Assembly (NCBI GenBank): GCA_029962745.1
Contig: CM057151.1
Location: forward strand, 35,144,938-35,208,937
Length of the DNA: 64,000 nt
Source of the DNA: Echinometra lucunter
Lineage: Eukaryota > Echinodermata > Echinoidea > Camarodonta > Echinometridae
Direction of reading: 5' to 3'
How positions within the stretch are numbered: position 1 is the first letter of the stretch; each line of letters begins with the position of its first letter. This document shows positions 38,501-52,200 of the stretch, one piece after another. The notes beneath the pieces were generated by a model. That model was not told the DNA's origin. It saw only the letters and a program-made list of their open reading frames with translations, and ran no database searches. Made by a program: the position numbers and the translations under genes.

Positions 38501-38604
38501 CCCTGTGTCAACTGTAATCAAATGAAAATACAAGAAAATATCAAAACAAAAAACAATGTGGTTATCTAGATAACAATTATTGAAAATAAAAATGGGTTTA
38601 TACA

Positions 38605-38606
<2 letters not shown>

Positions 38607-38672
<66 letters not shown>
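38607..38672. repeat. GA microsatellite with a poly-G end
   Basis: About 26 GA units followed by ten G. In the presumptive srGAP 3' region. Confidence 0.85.
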
Positions 38673-38673
<1 letters not shown>

Positions 38674-39011
38674 AGGGGAGAGAAGGAAAGAAAAGACAAT
38701 AAGTTTGGCACAATATCAGAGGCACCTTTGGGGTGTTTGGGTTGTTACTGCTGCTTGCACAACACATAGGAGTAATTCTTGGTGGAATATTACAAGAAAA
38801 CAGAATGCTCTTTATAAAAAAAAAAATACATGGGTGAGCACATGGAATTTCATATCTTGCTTACAATAATTCAGCAATTGTTATACAAGTGCAGGTCACG
38901 ATCTGATTAAAACAGAAGTATGTGGATGTTATATCAAGCTCTATGGCTAATATTCATTGAGGGAACACATGCCCCAACACCAGTCTAGGTTTAAACTTGG
39001 ATTAAAGGGGA

Positions 39012-39422
39012 AGAGTAAAGCCCAGCGCACACTATACGATCCAATTGTGACCTGATTTTATAATAAATGGCATTTTGCATTAAATAAAGTTTAAACAAGT
39101 AAAATTATCTTATTTGAAGTTTGGGATAATGATAGGAATACCAAAATCGAAATTGTGGTTCACTGCAAGCCTTCTTAGTTGGAGTAAAGGCCACATCAGC
39201 TTCAAATTGTAGCCAACTGCAAGACTATTGTGACGTCACTTTGAGTTTGCTTTTATTCCTACAGGGAGGCTCGCAATAGCCCAGAATTTCAATCTTAGTA
39301 TTCATATGACTATTCGGAACATATTAAAATTTTACACGTTTGAATGTTCATATCAAATGCTATAACAAAATTTTCCGAAATCAAATCGCAGACGGATCGT
39401 GTAGTCTGCACCTGGCTTAAGT
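39012..39422. mobile_element. MITE with AGCCCAGCGCACACTATACGATC ends
   Basis: The left motif is matched by the inverse GATCGTGTAGTCTGCACCTGGCTTAA at the right. The interior is AT-rich without frames. Confidence 0.6.
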
Positions 39423-39939
39423 CAACTGATTTTATGGTGTGCAAAGTATCAAGCCCTTCATTCCATTGACTGTAATACTGAAACTAATAGAAATATATCA
39501 TGTCAATATGAATTTCTCAAAAGCATTGCATAACTTGAAATATTTCTCATAATTTTGTGACAGAATTACAATAATTGGTAAAGAATGAAAAGCTTCAAAC
39601 TTCAAGCTAATATAAACCAGTGGTTTATTAAAGATAAAACAGGTTTAACTTATGACTTCTTAAGATTAGACCCTCGACACCTACAGTACTCTGTACACAA
39701 TAAATTACCTAAAAGAAATGGAAATTGCATGATATTTTACATGCTTTACTATGAATTCAAATAAATTTTCACAGTAAAACACAACAACATATGAATCCCC
39801 AACGAAAACAGACCAAAGATAGCAGAGCACAAAACGTCCATACCACTTGGAGCCATTCAAGGGATAACAGAAAAAGGTTTAGGGTAGGAGAAAAGCATGA
39901 TAAATGATTTGACAGCATTCAAAAAAAAGTCCATAATGA

Positions 39940-40291
39940 TTACAGAGTTTGTGATTTTGATGGTGATGCATTCCTAGTGTTGAAAGATGTCCGCGGACGG
40001 TTCGGTCGAGGTTTGACAGGCGGGGGCTTCTTCACCGATCCTGATGATGGCGATGATGCTGACCCAGTGGGTGTGGTGGGAGTGGATGATGATGGTCCTG
40101 CCAGACCGACTAACCCCCTCGGGGGCATGGGGGCAGAGGAATGGAAGGAATGGGGTTTGACGACATCCCGTACTATGTCTGGTGTTGATGCAGAGTCACT
40201 GGCATTGTCGCTGAGGTGGCGGATGTGATCGGGGCTGGCTGTTGTGGAGGAGGAGGTACTGGTGGCCAGACTACCTGGTAACGATTTATCC
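39940..40291 (-). CDS. SRGAP: srGAP last exon (Ser/Pro-rich C terminus)
   Basis: Acceptor GTGCAG at 40292-40297. Encodes DKSLPGSLATSTSSSTTASP, a middle region with PPRGLVGLAGPSSSTPTTP, and GSVKKPPPVKPRPNRPRTS before a TAA at 39942-39940. The basic PxxP stretch resembles the C-terminal motif of vertebrate srGAPs and could bind SH3 domains. Phase matches the SH3 exon directly. Confidence 0.82.
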
Positions 40292-43200
40292 CTGCACGCA
40301 ATGCAGATAAGAAATGCAGAAAGTTAGAAAGCTCGGAGCAAATGTCCCTGTAATGCATCTCTTACGATTTGCTTATCTCGTAATCAGATTTCTGTATTGT
40401 AGCAGATTTTCATAAATGCGGGTGTGTATTCAAGCAAAGTTTCACATGCTGTTGAGGGGGGGGGGGGGGAATTCCAATGGCTGAATTGTGTGCAGTACAT
40501 GGGAAACTCGAACAGAGATGAGTTAAAGGAAACTACACACTGAACTAATGATTTTGGATTGTTATTTTCATAACAATTCATAATAATCCAAAATTAAGAG
40601 AAAACTAATATCACATGATCAGAAGGATGAGATTAATCATATTGTGAAATCTGATCTCTGCCAGAACACTACTACAAAGGCAACTTTCTTAATATTACAT
40701 CAAATCTCATTTCACAAGTCTTTTGGCATTTTACACCTTCCATCCATTTTCAATTGCTCCCCCCCCCCCCTAAAAAAAATTTAAAAATAAATAAATAAAT
40801 AAATAAAATAAAAAAATCAATCAATCAAATCATGTGATTGTTCCATGTATCCTTCCCTAGATGTCTAAATAGCATTTAAAATCTACAGAAGCAGAAAGAT
40901 TGCAAGTGCATCTTTTTTTCAAAATGGAATGACTATCTTTGGTGTAAACTTGTGACAATGCATGATCATAGACACACCTACATACCTACCCAAAGAAAGT
41001 CTCATTACTAAAAATGTATTTCTACTCTAAATTACTTGTCAAGTTCTCATTCATTCACAATGCTAACAGTACCATGCTTTCCCTGGGCTAAATTTTAAAG
41101 AACTTGAAAATGACTGGCTTTTGCCTGACCAATTTGCATCAGGAAATCTAAAGGCAGGGAGAATCTAGGTTGCATTCCAACTTAAAAATCTGGGACTGTA
41201 TTCAATTCAGTGCACAGAGTAAGTCGGTATCTTACTTAAAATTTTACTTGGCTAAGTAAAATGGTCAAACTGTATTCACATCATATTCAACCATTTCACT
41301 TTAGCAAACTAACCCAAGGCAAAATACTTACTCATAACCATTGTGACATATTAAAGTCCATTCCAAATAATGCACAATAAAGCCAATGTTGCATTATATT
41401 GAAATTTACTTGTGCTCAGCATACCATGACTGCGTATGCCAGCCAATCAGACTTCCAAAGTAATTTGCTTAAATCTGCTGGGTGACTTTTTTAGGCTAAG
41501 GTAAATAATTAGCCAAAAGATTCAATTGAATACCAAATTAAGTATTTTACTAAAGCTGAAAACTGAGTAAAATACTTAAAATTCTGATTTAAGTATCAAA
41601 TTGAATATCTGTCCAGATCGAACAAACAGAACACAATTTAAACAACACATCTAAGTGTCAAGCTAAAGTAACCTTCCAAAAGAGCATAGTTTCTGGTTCA
41701 TCAACACAGGATTCTTTCTTTGATTAGGAGAAGTGAGATTACAAGGAGAGACTGATTTATTAAGGAGGCAAGCAACCACAAATGCATATTCCTATAACTG
41801 TACTACAAAAATCTCAAACTCGTTCCCAACTGAAATCAAAGGTAACGGAATAAATAGCAATACAGTGTATTTCCCATATGATGCTATGTCTGCACCCTTT
41901 GCTGTTCAAACATTATGCACTTTCTTATTTAGACTGATGCATGAAAATAATTTTTGTAAACAGTTTTTGTTGAAACCCCTTTAGTAATCTCACACAAGGT
42001 GAAAGCGACTTATACACAATAAAGGAGATCATAATAAAATGCATCTTTTAATTTCCACAAATATCAGTCAATTGAAAGCAGATGTATAATTAAAATGAAT
42101 CTACTCATAGCAATATGTGTATGGTAGGTGAATAGAATTATGAATCATTCAGAATTCTCTTCCTTTTACACATATGTTTGCATGTCCTTTTGTGCACTAA
42201 CTGAATGTAGTGTAAATGATGTATATGTTATGCTTTTCACATATTTTGAATTGCAACATGAAAATTAGTTTGCTTTTTTAATTCTCACAGAATAATCAAC
42301 AAGTTTGAACAAATGAGATCAAGTTTTGGAAAAGGAGGGAATGAAGTTAGTATTATAATAGAAAAGACAATATCAGGGATTGATATAACAAGTGCAGTGC
42401 GATAAAGGATATATGAAGCATATTACTTCAGTCCATAATTAAAGATGCTTTCAATATCTCATAAAATATGATAAAAAATAGGTGAATATGGTCAATGTTG
42501 ATTGCAAAAATTAGTATATTCCCACCTTCCAAACATCAAATTTTTTGAAGACTTGTCTTCATTCCTTCACACTATCAATTCAGGAGGTGCAACTCATTAT
42601 TGATACTATAATTGCAAAGTGCAGCTTGTCATTGACATTTTAAAATAGTTGCTGTATTCATGAAAAAAATTTTGGTGTACACTATTTTTATTTTGAAAAA
42701 TTATTTGGAATGAATCCATACAATATTTCTAGAGCTTGACAAAAGCATGTAAAGAAATGAGAGGCTAGCTGCACATGTGCTATTGCAATAAATAACTAAT
42801 GAATGTGACAAGGAAAATATTAATATTTTTTTTTCCGGGGCTACTTTTTGAGCCCATCCTCCCAAATTTTCTACATTGTATTACAGTTTACAATGGACGA
42901 TATGAGAATTTCAGGGGCTCTTTTTTAGTTTTCCAGGGCTCTTTTTGGTGTTTCGGGGGCGAATTCGCCCCGAGCCCCTGTGTATTTTTTTCCCTGCGAA
43001 ATGAGAGGATAAAAAACTACAAAATATAAGCTACACAATATTTTCTCTGATAAATGTAAGAAGATATTTTGCATTTAATTTACTATCGCTATTAGTTTTT
43101 TGATAGATGTGACACTGTACCACATCTAAAAAATGAACAATAGATAACTAAGCTCACACAAACATTTCCCTTTCGACTTTAAAAATGTCTGTTTTTGTAT

Positions 43201-46200
43201 TTAAACTTCATTTAATCCATATTCCAATCAAAACGCTGTAAGATTTCTTATGCAGACCTCCCACCGAATCACAGCAAAGGATCTTTCATAATGTCCACAT
43301 TTTCTCATTTCATTGTAACATTTCCTTAATTAATTTTCTTATTTCAGGAGAAAAAAAATTTCCTTTAAATCTCAACAAGATTAGTGGAATGATTATGTAT
43401 TCAATACAGGAATTTAGCTCCACCTTACCACCTTAAACAGTAATTCATGCAGTCTTATAGGGTGAATATAAAGCATGCTTGTTTCTATTGTTAGCTGTAA
43501 AATAAAGATTATGCAGGGTGTAGGCATATGGTACCACCTCACCTTGTACTTCTCTTTACAATTGAATCATAACTGAGCTCTGTCAGGGATAAATGAGTAA
43601 AAGCGGCAGCCATTCAGTTAAGATATATTAGTCTGTTCTGCTCCACAGTTTCACAGATATCAAAGCATGAAAAAAGAATGATGTTCAGCATTATCCAATT
43701 ACTGCAATCATGCTTCATGCTGAATACTGAGAATACACAGACATCTTAATTCAGGTCATCAATATGGGACACATGCAAAAGCAACTCCTACAATGGATAA
43801 CGGATAATAATTTTGATTCTTTTTTTTTTTTTTTTAAAGCATGAAAGGTATTGAATTGTGTACTTTTCAAGAAAATTGGGATTCTACAGACTGGGCCTTT
43901 AGGGGAGCATTCGGTAACTTTCATGCAAATGTCCAATAACATGCAAATTTGAACAGCCAGTCTTGGTCCTGTCTTATTCAAATGAGACTGCTGTTTGTTC
44001 TTTTTTTATAATTAACAGCTAAAATTTCTTTCGCATGCGTGAAATTTTAAAATCTTATTCAAAACATAATTTTTTGAAGGAAACAGTGAAAGGAGATGAG
44101 AAACAAAAAACTCCCGATCACCCATGGACCCAATATGCCCCAGCACCTTTACCAACACCCAATCTTAAGAGCTATAAAGCATCACCCTTCCGCAACTTAT
44201 GTAAGTTTACTATCTGCATACATTCAAGAGGAATTAAATTTCAAAGAGATTCTCATACAGAATTCAAACAGTTCTCATGTGCCGTAGAGCCACAAAACTA
44301 AAACAAAACATTCATACTCGTGTTTTTTTAACATCATTATCTACGCCATGGTATATATTATGATGATCTCTAGCAAAGAAAGTCTAGTTAGCAGAATTTT
44401 TGTGGCACTTTCTGGACCTTATGACATTGCCCAAGCCCTACAGAAATGCCACTCAAAATCAATACCAAGCTTTCTTAAGCCTAACAGCCATTGCATGCAT
44501 TCAGTTTGACTATGATCAAACATTGGAAAACAACTGCATTTGGGTTTGAACGTGGAAAATTTGTACAGTGAAAATCATCCAAAATGAAGTTTTAAGGGCT
44601 GCCTTGGAAGTAAATTGACTGCATAGTGTATCATTCAGGCATGTCCCACTATGAACATGGCAGACAAAGAAAGTGGACAAAATAAACAACCTCTCATTCT
44701 ACCCTTCACAATGGTTCTGGTAGTCAAAAGCACATCCCTTCACAGCTATTATGTTTAATCATGTAGTTCCAGGTGAATATGCATGTGACACCTGTTCCAC
44801 ACATTTTAGACAATAGCAGTGAAGAGATGTGCATTTGACTACCAGAACCACTGTGAAGGGTAGAATGAGGGGTTGTTTATTTTGTCCGCTTTCTTTGTCC
44901 GTCACGTTCATAGTGTCCCCTAGTCCAGTTAGTATTGAGTTTTAGGTTAGGCTAATTGGTCCAGCAATTTAGAGTTAGGAAATGTGTCAAGAAATGACCA
45001 ATGACCAAAGCATGTGTGGTACAAGCCTACAAGATGATGAATTGGAAAGTTACATCTACGATGGACCATGCATCGATGAGAGTGAATAACACTTACATTT
45101 CTGGTAAAGTGATGTACGTTTGCTGGACAAGCCCCTGTTGGTCCCCTAAAGCACCCTTCCACCACTGCTCATCAGCCCTTGCAAAGAGCTTTAGAGAATC
45201 CCCCTTGGTAAAAGTCAGCTCATCAGGAGTTTTCCCTATGTAGTCTTCCTTGGCTGTTGCAAAGATAGGCACTGAGAGAGAAAGAAAGAAGAGAAAGAAA
45301 GAGAGAAAGAAAGAGAGATTGGGGGAGGAAGCAGTAGGTTAATATCAAAGGCAATAGTATTTCTTTTCAAACAGCTTTGAAATGTATTATATATCTGCAT
45401 TTTTTTTAATTTAATTTTTTTTTTGGGGGGGGGGGGGGGGGGTAATTCATATGAAGTAAAATTACCCAATTCTAGCAGCTTCTCACTTTTAACCATTATT
45501 TTGTTTTGTCCATTTTGTCTGTTTTGTCTAATGTGAATGTACTTGCATCTTTTCTACATGTTTTTGTTATGTATATGCTGGTGGAAAGCAAATTTCCACA
45601 AATTTATGTGGATGAGTCTCAATAAATTATGAATTATCAATTATCAATTATTTAGTCAATCTGCTATTCTAGGACCCTATTGAAGCATTTGGGAACCCCA
45701 AAATTAAAATGTGTCTTGACTCGGTGTATAGGAAAACATCTATCATCACTTAGTACTCGTGACCTTCACAGGGTTCCCACAGAAATTTGAAAGCCAAATT
45801 CCACTAATTTCTACAGCCCAATTTTGCCTTTTCCAAAAACCAAGAAGTAACAATTTTGTATGGGTAGTGGCATCCAAGCAGCATACAAATACCACGCAGT
45901 GATATAGGAAGGCTGCCAAAGCCACACAGCCCAGACCCATCATCAACTATCCTGACTTTCCATGACTTTAGAAGAGGTTTTTTTTTCACTTTTATATGAC
46001 TTTCCATGACTTTACAAAAGACTTTATTCTTTTCCATGACTTTTAAGGGGTGTTCAGAAATGAGGCGACATGTCCCCACAATAAATCCCCGCAACATTTC
46101 TAGTGTTCAGATATGATGGGACATTGTGGCGCCACTTATGTTAATGAATGCGCATTAACGTGTCAACTCTCAAATAAAAGAGAATTTTTGTCCACACTTT

Positions 46201-49200
46201 CACAGAAAAACTCATGACAACATATTTCGCGCTAACTTTTTTTAGGATTTGATTGGCGTGCATTTTTTTGCAGCCAGGCAGCAAAAAAATAATGTGTCCT
46301 GCCTTGGTGACATTTTTGTGTCGCCTTATACCCCACTGACTTGTACACTAAAATGTCGCAGAGATTTTCTGCGGGGACATGTCGCCTCGTATCTGAACAC
46401 CCCTTTAAGGTGTTTCCATAACCGTGGGAATCATACATTCATCTTTAGCAGGCAGTATGGTACACTTGCTGAAGGGAGTCAGGAGGATATTAACTCTATA
46501 TAGAATGAGATGGGTTAAACCCATAGCAGTATACAGTGTCTCCATGTAGTAGCACTTCTGCAATACCGGTATTTTCAAATCCAGAATGGTAAGAATAAAA
46601 TATTATGAGCAGAAGAGAAAAATACAAAAAAAACATTTAAAATGTTCTATTCTCAGTGTGTTGTACTGTTCACGAATTAAAGCAATTTCTATTGTAGTCA
46701 AACATTAAACTCTATAAATTAGCAACTTTTCTGTTGAATTTTTAAAACTTTTTAATTCACATTGGTTCATTTTATGCATTTATGTATTTGTTTTTAAATT
46801 ATGAAAGGATGGACATGAAAGTAATTTGTGCCAGTTTCAGGAGGGAAAGTTGATTACTTTGGACCTTAAAGGGGGTACCCTATGCTGAAACAATGTTAGT
46901 TCATTTTAAAAGAGCATGATTTTATTAGCAGAAAATCATCTGCCTAAAATTTTTTAAATGTCGTGTTGCCAAGGAAACCCCCAAATGCGGTAAGATTTCA
47001 GAATATTTTTGACCCCTCAGCTGTGACCCAGTTTCAACTGGGTACCCACAATGACGTCATTGTGGTTACCTTGTCGCGCAATTCTAGCAAAAGGCACGCA
47101 AGGTATAATACATATTGTACAGTCTAGCGCGTGCCACAACTGCCATGCGTGAAGCTGGGTAACCACATCTACGTCATACCTCATACTCATATTTTTAGGT
47201 CAACCCTTGACTAATCAGAAATAATTTGCCAAAATGCATTGATTTCGATTTAAAATCATCAAATTTTGAATGTTATTGTTCTTAGAATTCTATTCTTGAT
47301 CATACATCAAAAAAATTTGAACCATTGTGTAATCACTTTTAAAAAGTCTGTACTGCTATGCCGCAGTCCAATGACACAAAGAAACAACTCTGATTTTTTT
47401 TTTCAAAAATTGACTTTTCTTGATTAGGGGTACTATTTTTGTATGCATGCTCTACATGATGATGAAGAAATTAAGGTCACATGACCCCCAATTTTGAAAT
47501 ATAGACACAACAAAAGGAGCTGCTCCATAGATTTCTACATAAAACATTGACATATTTTCTTCATTTACTATGAAACTCATTCTACAAAGCAATGCTTTTT
47601 TTTTGCTTTTTTTTTTTTTTGCATTTCAGTAGAATTCCTAGGTCAGATCAGAACTGGACACAAAAGGAAGCAAACATTTTTAGAGCTTCAAGTGCACAAA
47701 ACCTGATGAGGAAACTGCTTTATTGCTCTTTTTTCTGCATTATGAATCATGTTAGTGAAATAATGAAAGTAATATAATCTATAACACATCTTGAAAGTCT
47801 AGTAACTATGGCAATGAAAGATGGAATGTTACATGATGGGTAAGACTTACTATCATTGTTCCCATCTACTTCATCTGCAACTGACTCTGGTATAGTCTCT
47901 AAGCTTCCAGTGGGACTGAGAAAAAAAGAAAGAAAGAATAATGTTATGATACAACTTTTCTATTGAATACTCACTAAATCTTGCTCTGGTGATGATTCCT
48001 CCAGTCAACATCGTACATCCAAACAATAAAAAAAAATAAATTATTCCTCAACCTTACCCTTACCCTAACCTTAACCCTCAACTTACACCTAACCTAACCT
48101 AATAGTCAGATGCCATCCTAACCCTAAGCCTACATCTTCAACACAATAAGGGCCTCAGCAACTGTTGCCAAAGCTCATGTCAGAGCGCATGCCATCCAAG
48201 CAAATGTTGGGACACCCCAGTTATGGGAATATGAACCCAGGAGAACAGAGGTACAAAAATAAGCACAGACAACAAGATCAGTGGCATGGCAGGAAAGGCT
48301 TCAGATGAGTTCCACATTTAACGCTAGTCATGTACAATGACACAGTTTAACAAACCTACTCCCATAGGCTCTAAATGTGAATGTCCACATGGTACTATTG
48401 GAAAAAAAAAGACTAAAACATGTGTACTAGTTTTTACTATTCCTAAGATAGCCACAATCTAATCTATCCTTTGTCATGTGACCTTATTTGCACTAATGGT
48501 GTATTCCTGGCATCTGGAATTTAATACCTGATATCAGCAGTGTTGCATCCCTGGTACAGGGGGCCAGGTGTGGGTGGAAAGATCTCATTCTGGAAGAGAA
48601 TCATGGTGTCGACAAGGTCGTTGATATTGGCCTGGTAGTAGACCTCATCGTAACCTCCTGGAGGTCGTATGAGAGTCGGCCCAAAACATAAGGCCAGGTT
48701 GTGAGAGTCCATCATGTGCTCATCACTGTACTGAGAAAGGCTGGCGGAAAAAGATGGTGTGGTAAGGAATGGTCAGAGGGAGAAGATAGAACAGTTTAGC
48801 TACACCTTGAAGGTTGTATCAGAACAAGCCAAACATTATGCTTCGCCCCTACTAAATCAAATATTAGAATATCAACACTCCTTCTAGAGTTCCTGTTATC
48901 CTGTTATCCTAGTTCCTAGTTATAGTTGCAGGATCAATGGTCATTTGTGAGTACCACGGCACTAACAGCCTTTGGCATGACATTAATCTACACTTGCCAC
49001 ACTTGACCCATTTGTAGTAAGTGGGTACCTGGTACGAATTATTCCTTGAAAGCCGGGATGATAATAATATTCAAAGTCCTTTGGAAGCACTTATAGACGT
49101 TACATTATACTACGAAATGCACTATACAAGAACAATGCAATATAATTATTATCATTATCAATTTTTTAGCAAAAAATGATATCCATTCAGGCAAATACTT

Positions 49201-52200
49201 GAAATGTGCTCATAAATATGTAATTATTCATTTATGCACCATTTTTATTTGAACAGTGCATTCAATGATATAAAGGTCTTAAATTTTCTTTATCCAAAAG
49301 GGAAAAAATATATGGAGCTTCTCCACAACTTTGAGAGTGATCATTCTGAAATGCAAAGTGAAGGAGAGAGAGAGAGAGAGAGAGAGAGAAATTAACCATT
49401 CTTAAAAACCACAATCATTACATGTATTCTGTTTATAGTTGGATGTATATTTTCCTAAACAAATTGAAATATTCCAGGGAAGACTAGCAGAAAGAATGAG
49501 CACTTACTTCTTGAGGAAGGCAAAGAGATATCTCATGATAACCATGACTGATGTTGGCACCTTAGTAATCAGCTCTGCAAGCTTATCTATTCTCTCCTTC
49601 CCTGTTGGCAGTTCTATAGAAACAACAAATCAGACATGACATCAATATCTCACTGGACATTATTTCGTTTGATATGAATTTCATGGGCTTTCTACTAAAC
49701 AACTTCTATAAGGCTCTCATCTCACTAGAAAGGCAATCATGGCAACCATGGCGATCTGTGAAAATTTTGGAAAGCATGGCAGAATCGCCCTCCAACTCCA
49801 TATTTTACCTGCGCGGTGATTGCATTGCTGATGATTTAACAATACCAGTCAGGATGCACGGATGGGATGCGCAGAAATATAACTGAGGAAAAATCGTCTT
49901 GGGAAAGCAGGGGCGATAGGAGCCACTTTCAGTGTGCTTGAAGTACACTTTAGGCATTGCTGATATGTTAGAGCTACGGGCATGTTGTTTTTAATATGCT
50001 CTTAAGACGATTGTAGCGCTCTTGGCGACCTTGGCGCTCTTGCTACAGAAGCTTTGGACAAGTTCAAAACTTAGTGGTGGCAAGAAAGGCTCATGATACA
50101 ACTGAGAAGACTGGAAAGGCTCAAGCCACGATCCACCATGCTTTGTCGATTTTTGAGGATCGCAGCGGAATCGCCTTCTAGTGAGATGGGGGTATAACAT
50201 CAAATTTAGGTAGAAATGTCATAAATGTACTTTCAAGAGTTAAAGTTGAGCTTTGGTCATGCAATTACAGCGTGAAAGAAACTGACTCGAAGCAACTGGG
50301 GAAGGGAGATGAGTTGTCCATTACAAAAAGGCATCAAATGTGAGAATTTGGAACCATCAAATAGATAAAAAACAAAAATATTGACTCACTTTCTCCCCAA
50401 AGCATATGCACTGTATAAAGAAATGAGTGCATGGGAACGCACACCAAGAATGTTTGGCCTGAACTATTGAACTTTCCCTCCTTTAATTTCTAATATGAGG
50501 GCATTTGAAGAGCAATCCTTTCCAGGGAACTTTCTTAAAAAGAATGAGAAAGCTTTCTCTTGAAATTTTTCGCCTTAAAATGCTTGTTCCTTTCTTAAAT
50601 TGGGCATAACATAGTGTCCATGTGAGAAACTCCACAATACAAGTTTCTTTCAGGAATAAACAACAGAGCAAATTTCAGTATTAATAGCTTTAGCAAAGGC
50701 TCCTCAGTAACACGTTCGGTAAGGGGTCCAGATTGAAATTCCTGGCTATGTTAGTACTGAGCCCTGCATGAAAAATGAAAAATTTGGGGGATTCGGACCT
50801 AAATTAGTAATAATAATAATAATATGCAACATTTATATAGCGCGTAATACAAATGTTTCTAAGCGCTGCATATCATTACCCCGGCTTTAGCACGGCTACC
50901 CTGATCAGGCGCTCGAGCATTCAAGGAATTTCTTCCTACCGGGTACCCATTTACTACACCTGGGTGGAGAGTGACAAATGTAGATAAACATCTTACCAAA
51001 GGACGCGAGTGCTGCGGCGGGATTTGAACCCCGCACCCTGTGGTTCAAAGTCCGGAGACTTATCCACTGATCCACAACAACTTTGGGGGCAACAAGTCCT
51101 AAGTACATGTTCGTGTCAAGCTTTGCTTTAAATAGGGTACCAATATACATACAAAGGATTCCTTCCAACCACATAGAGTACCTACATGTAGCTAGGTTAG
51201 CAGTGGCAAATGTAATGCTCAGGGCTGGTATTCAATTCAATTCAATACTTGGATTAAGTAAAACTTTTACTGAGTATTTTACTTGGCTAAGATATTTGCT
51301 CAAGTCATATTCAATTCAATACTTTGACTTTTACTTTAGTAAGCCAACTTTAAGCCAAAATTCTTACTGATAAGCATTGTGACGTCATATTTTCAATGCG
51401 CAATTAACATGTAGCATCAAAATATGCTCGAGTACGCTATGATATAATTCCGCGCAGCTCATGATGACTGCGTATAAATACCTATGCCTGCCAATCAAGG
51501 CCCCAAAATAATTGGCTTAAGTCTCCTAGATAGGTGTCTTAGATTTCGAGTAAAATACTTAGCCAAAATATTGAATTGAATACCAATTTTGCTAAGTATT
51601 TTATCTAAGTAAAAAACTAGGACAAATACTCATATTTCCGGCTTAAGTATCTAATTGAATACCGGCCCTGGAACATAAGTTTCAAAGTTACAACCTCCCC
51701 ATTTCCTGTCTAATGTTCAAACCACTCCACTGTGGCACATCTTTAATTTCATAACCACTCTTGTGTCCTTTGGCAAGACATCAATCTACATTTGCTACTC
51801 TTAAACATGTGTAATAAGAGGATATCTTTTAAAACTAATTGCTCGAAGTATGCTTTGAACCGTAAGTGATTGCAGTAACTACAGGCATGAAATGTTTACC
51901 AAAGTTCTTTGGAAAGGTATAAGAGGAAGTATGATGTGATGTGCTACATGTATACAAGAAAAAAAGCATCATTATAATCATCAGCAATTTAATGCAAGTC
52001 ATGTCGGAGATACTTACTGATGCATTCCATGAATTCATCAAATAGATCGATAGGGAAGAGTGGTTCTGGAAGCTCTCTGAAGTACGCCTTAAGGACACTA
52101 GCAACTACATTCACATCGCCTGCTTCTCCAAGACCATAGATGGGATCTTTGCCTACAAGAAAAACAGATTTTTAACACATAAACTATGCCTTTCATAACT

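Larger units (their letters stand above)
32655..39939. other. convergent intergenic region or 3' UTRs
   Basis: Between the MSH4 stop and the srGAP stop. It holds decayed MSH4 exon copies, a LINE 3' end (33395-33610), a dispersed repeat (33685-34250), a TIR element (34890-35527) and, from about 35880 to 39015, an AT-rich stretch without recognisable transposons or coding regions that may be a long srGAP 3' UTR. A possible MSH4 poly(A) signal AATAAA is at about 33077. Another TIR element sits at 39012-39422. Confidence 0.45.
40292..45096. other. srGAP last intron
   Basis: No exon compatible in phase was found here. The stretch is AT-rich and contains a MITE (41180-41605), a foldback MITE (44643-44921), poly-C at 40760-40770 and several short repeats. 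Coding of extra alternative exons cannot be excluded. Confidence 0.5.

Noticed and set aside
43543..43579. Candidate 37-bp minus-strand exon (acceptor CTGACAG, donor AAG/GTGAGG) between the srGAP SH3 and last exons
   Set aside because: Its length is 1 modulo 3 and in the phase set by the SH3 exon it hits a TGA at once; direct SH3-to-last-exon splicing fits better.
48528..48730. Alternative acceptor TTTCTCAG at 48731-48732 for the RhoGAP exon
   Set aside because: It breaks the reading frame with the upstream exon and loses the conserved NLSQYSDE segment; CCGCCAG at 48741 restores both.
50981..51082. tRNA gene on the minus strand
   Set aside because: Both pol III boxes are present, but the sequence continues into a SINE body and tail, and the acceptor stem does not close.
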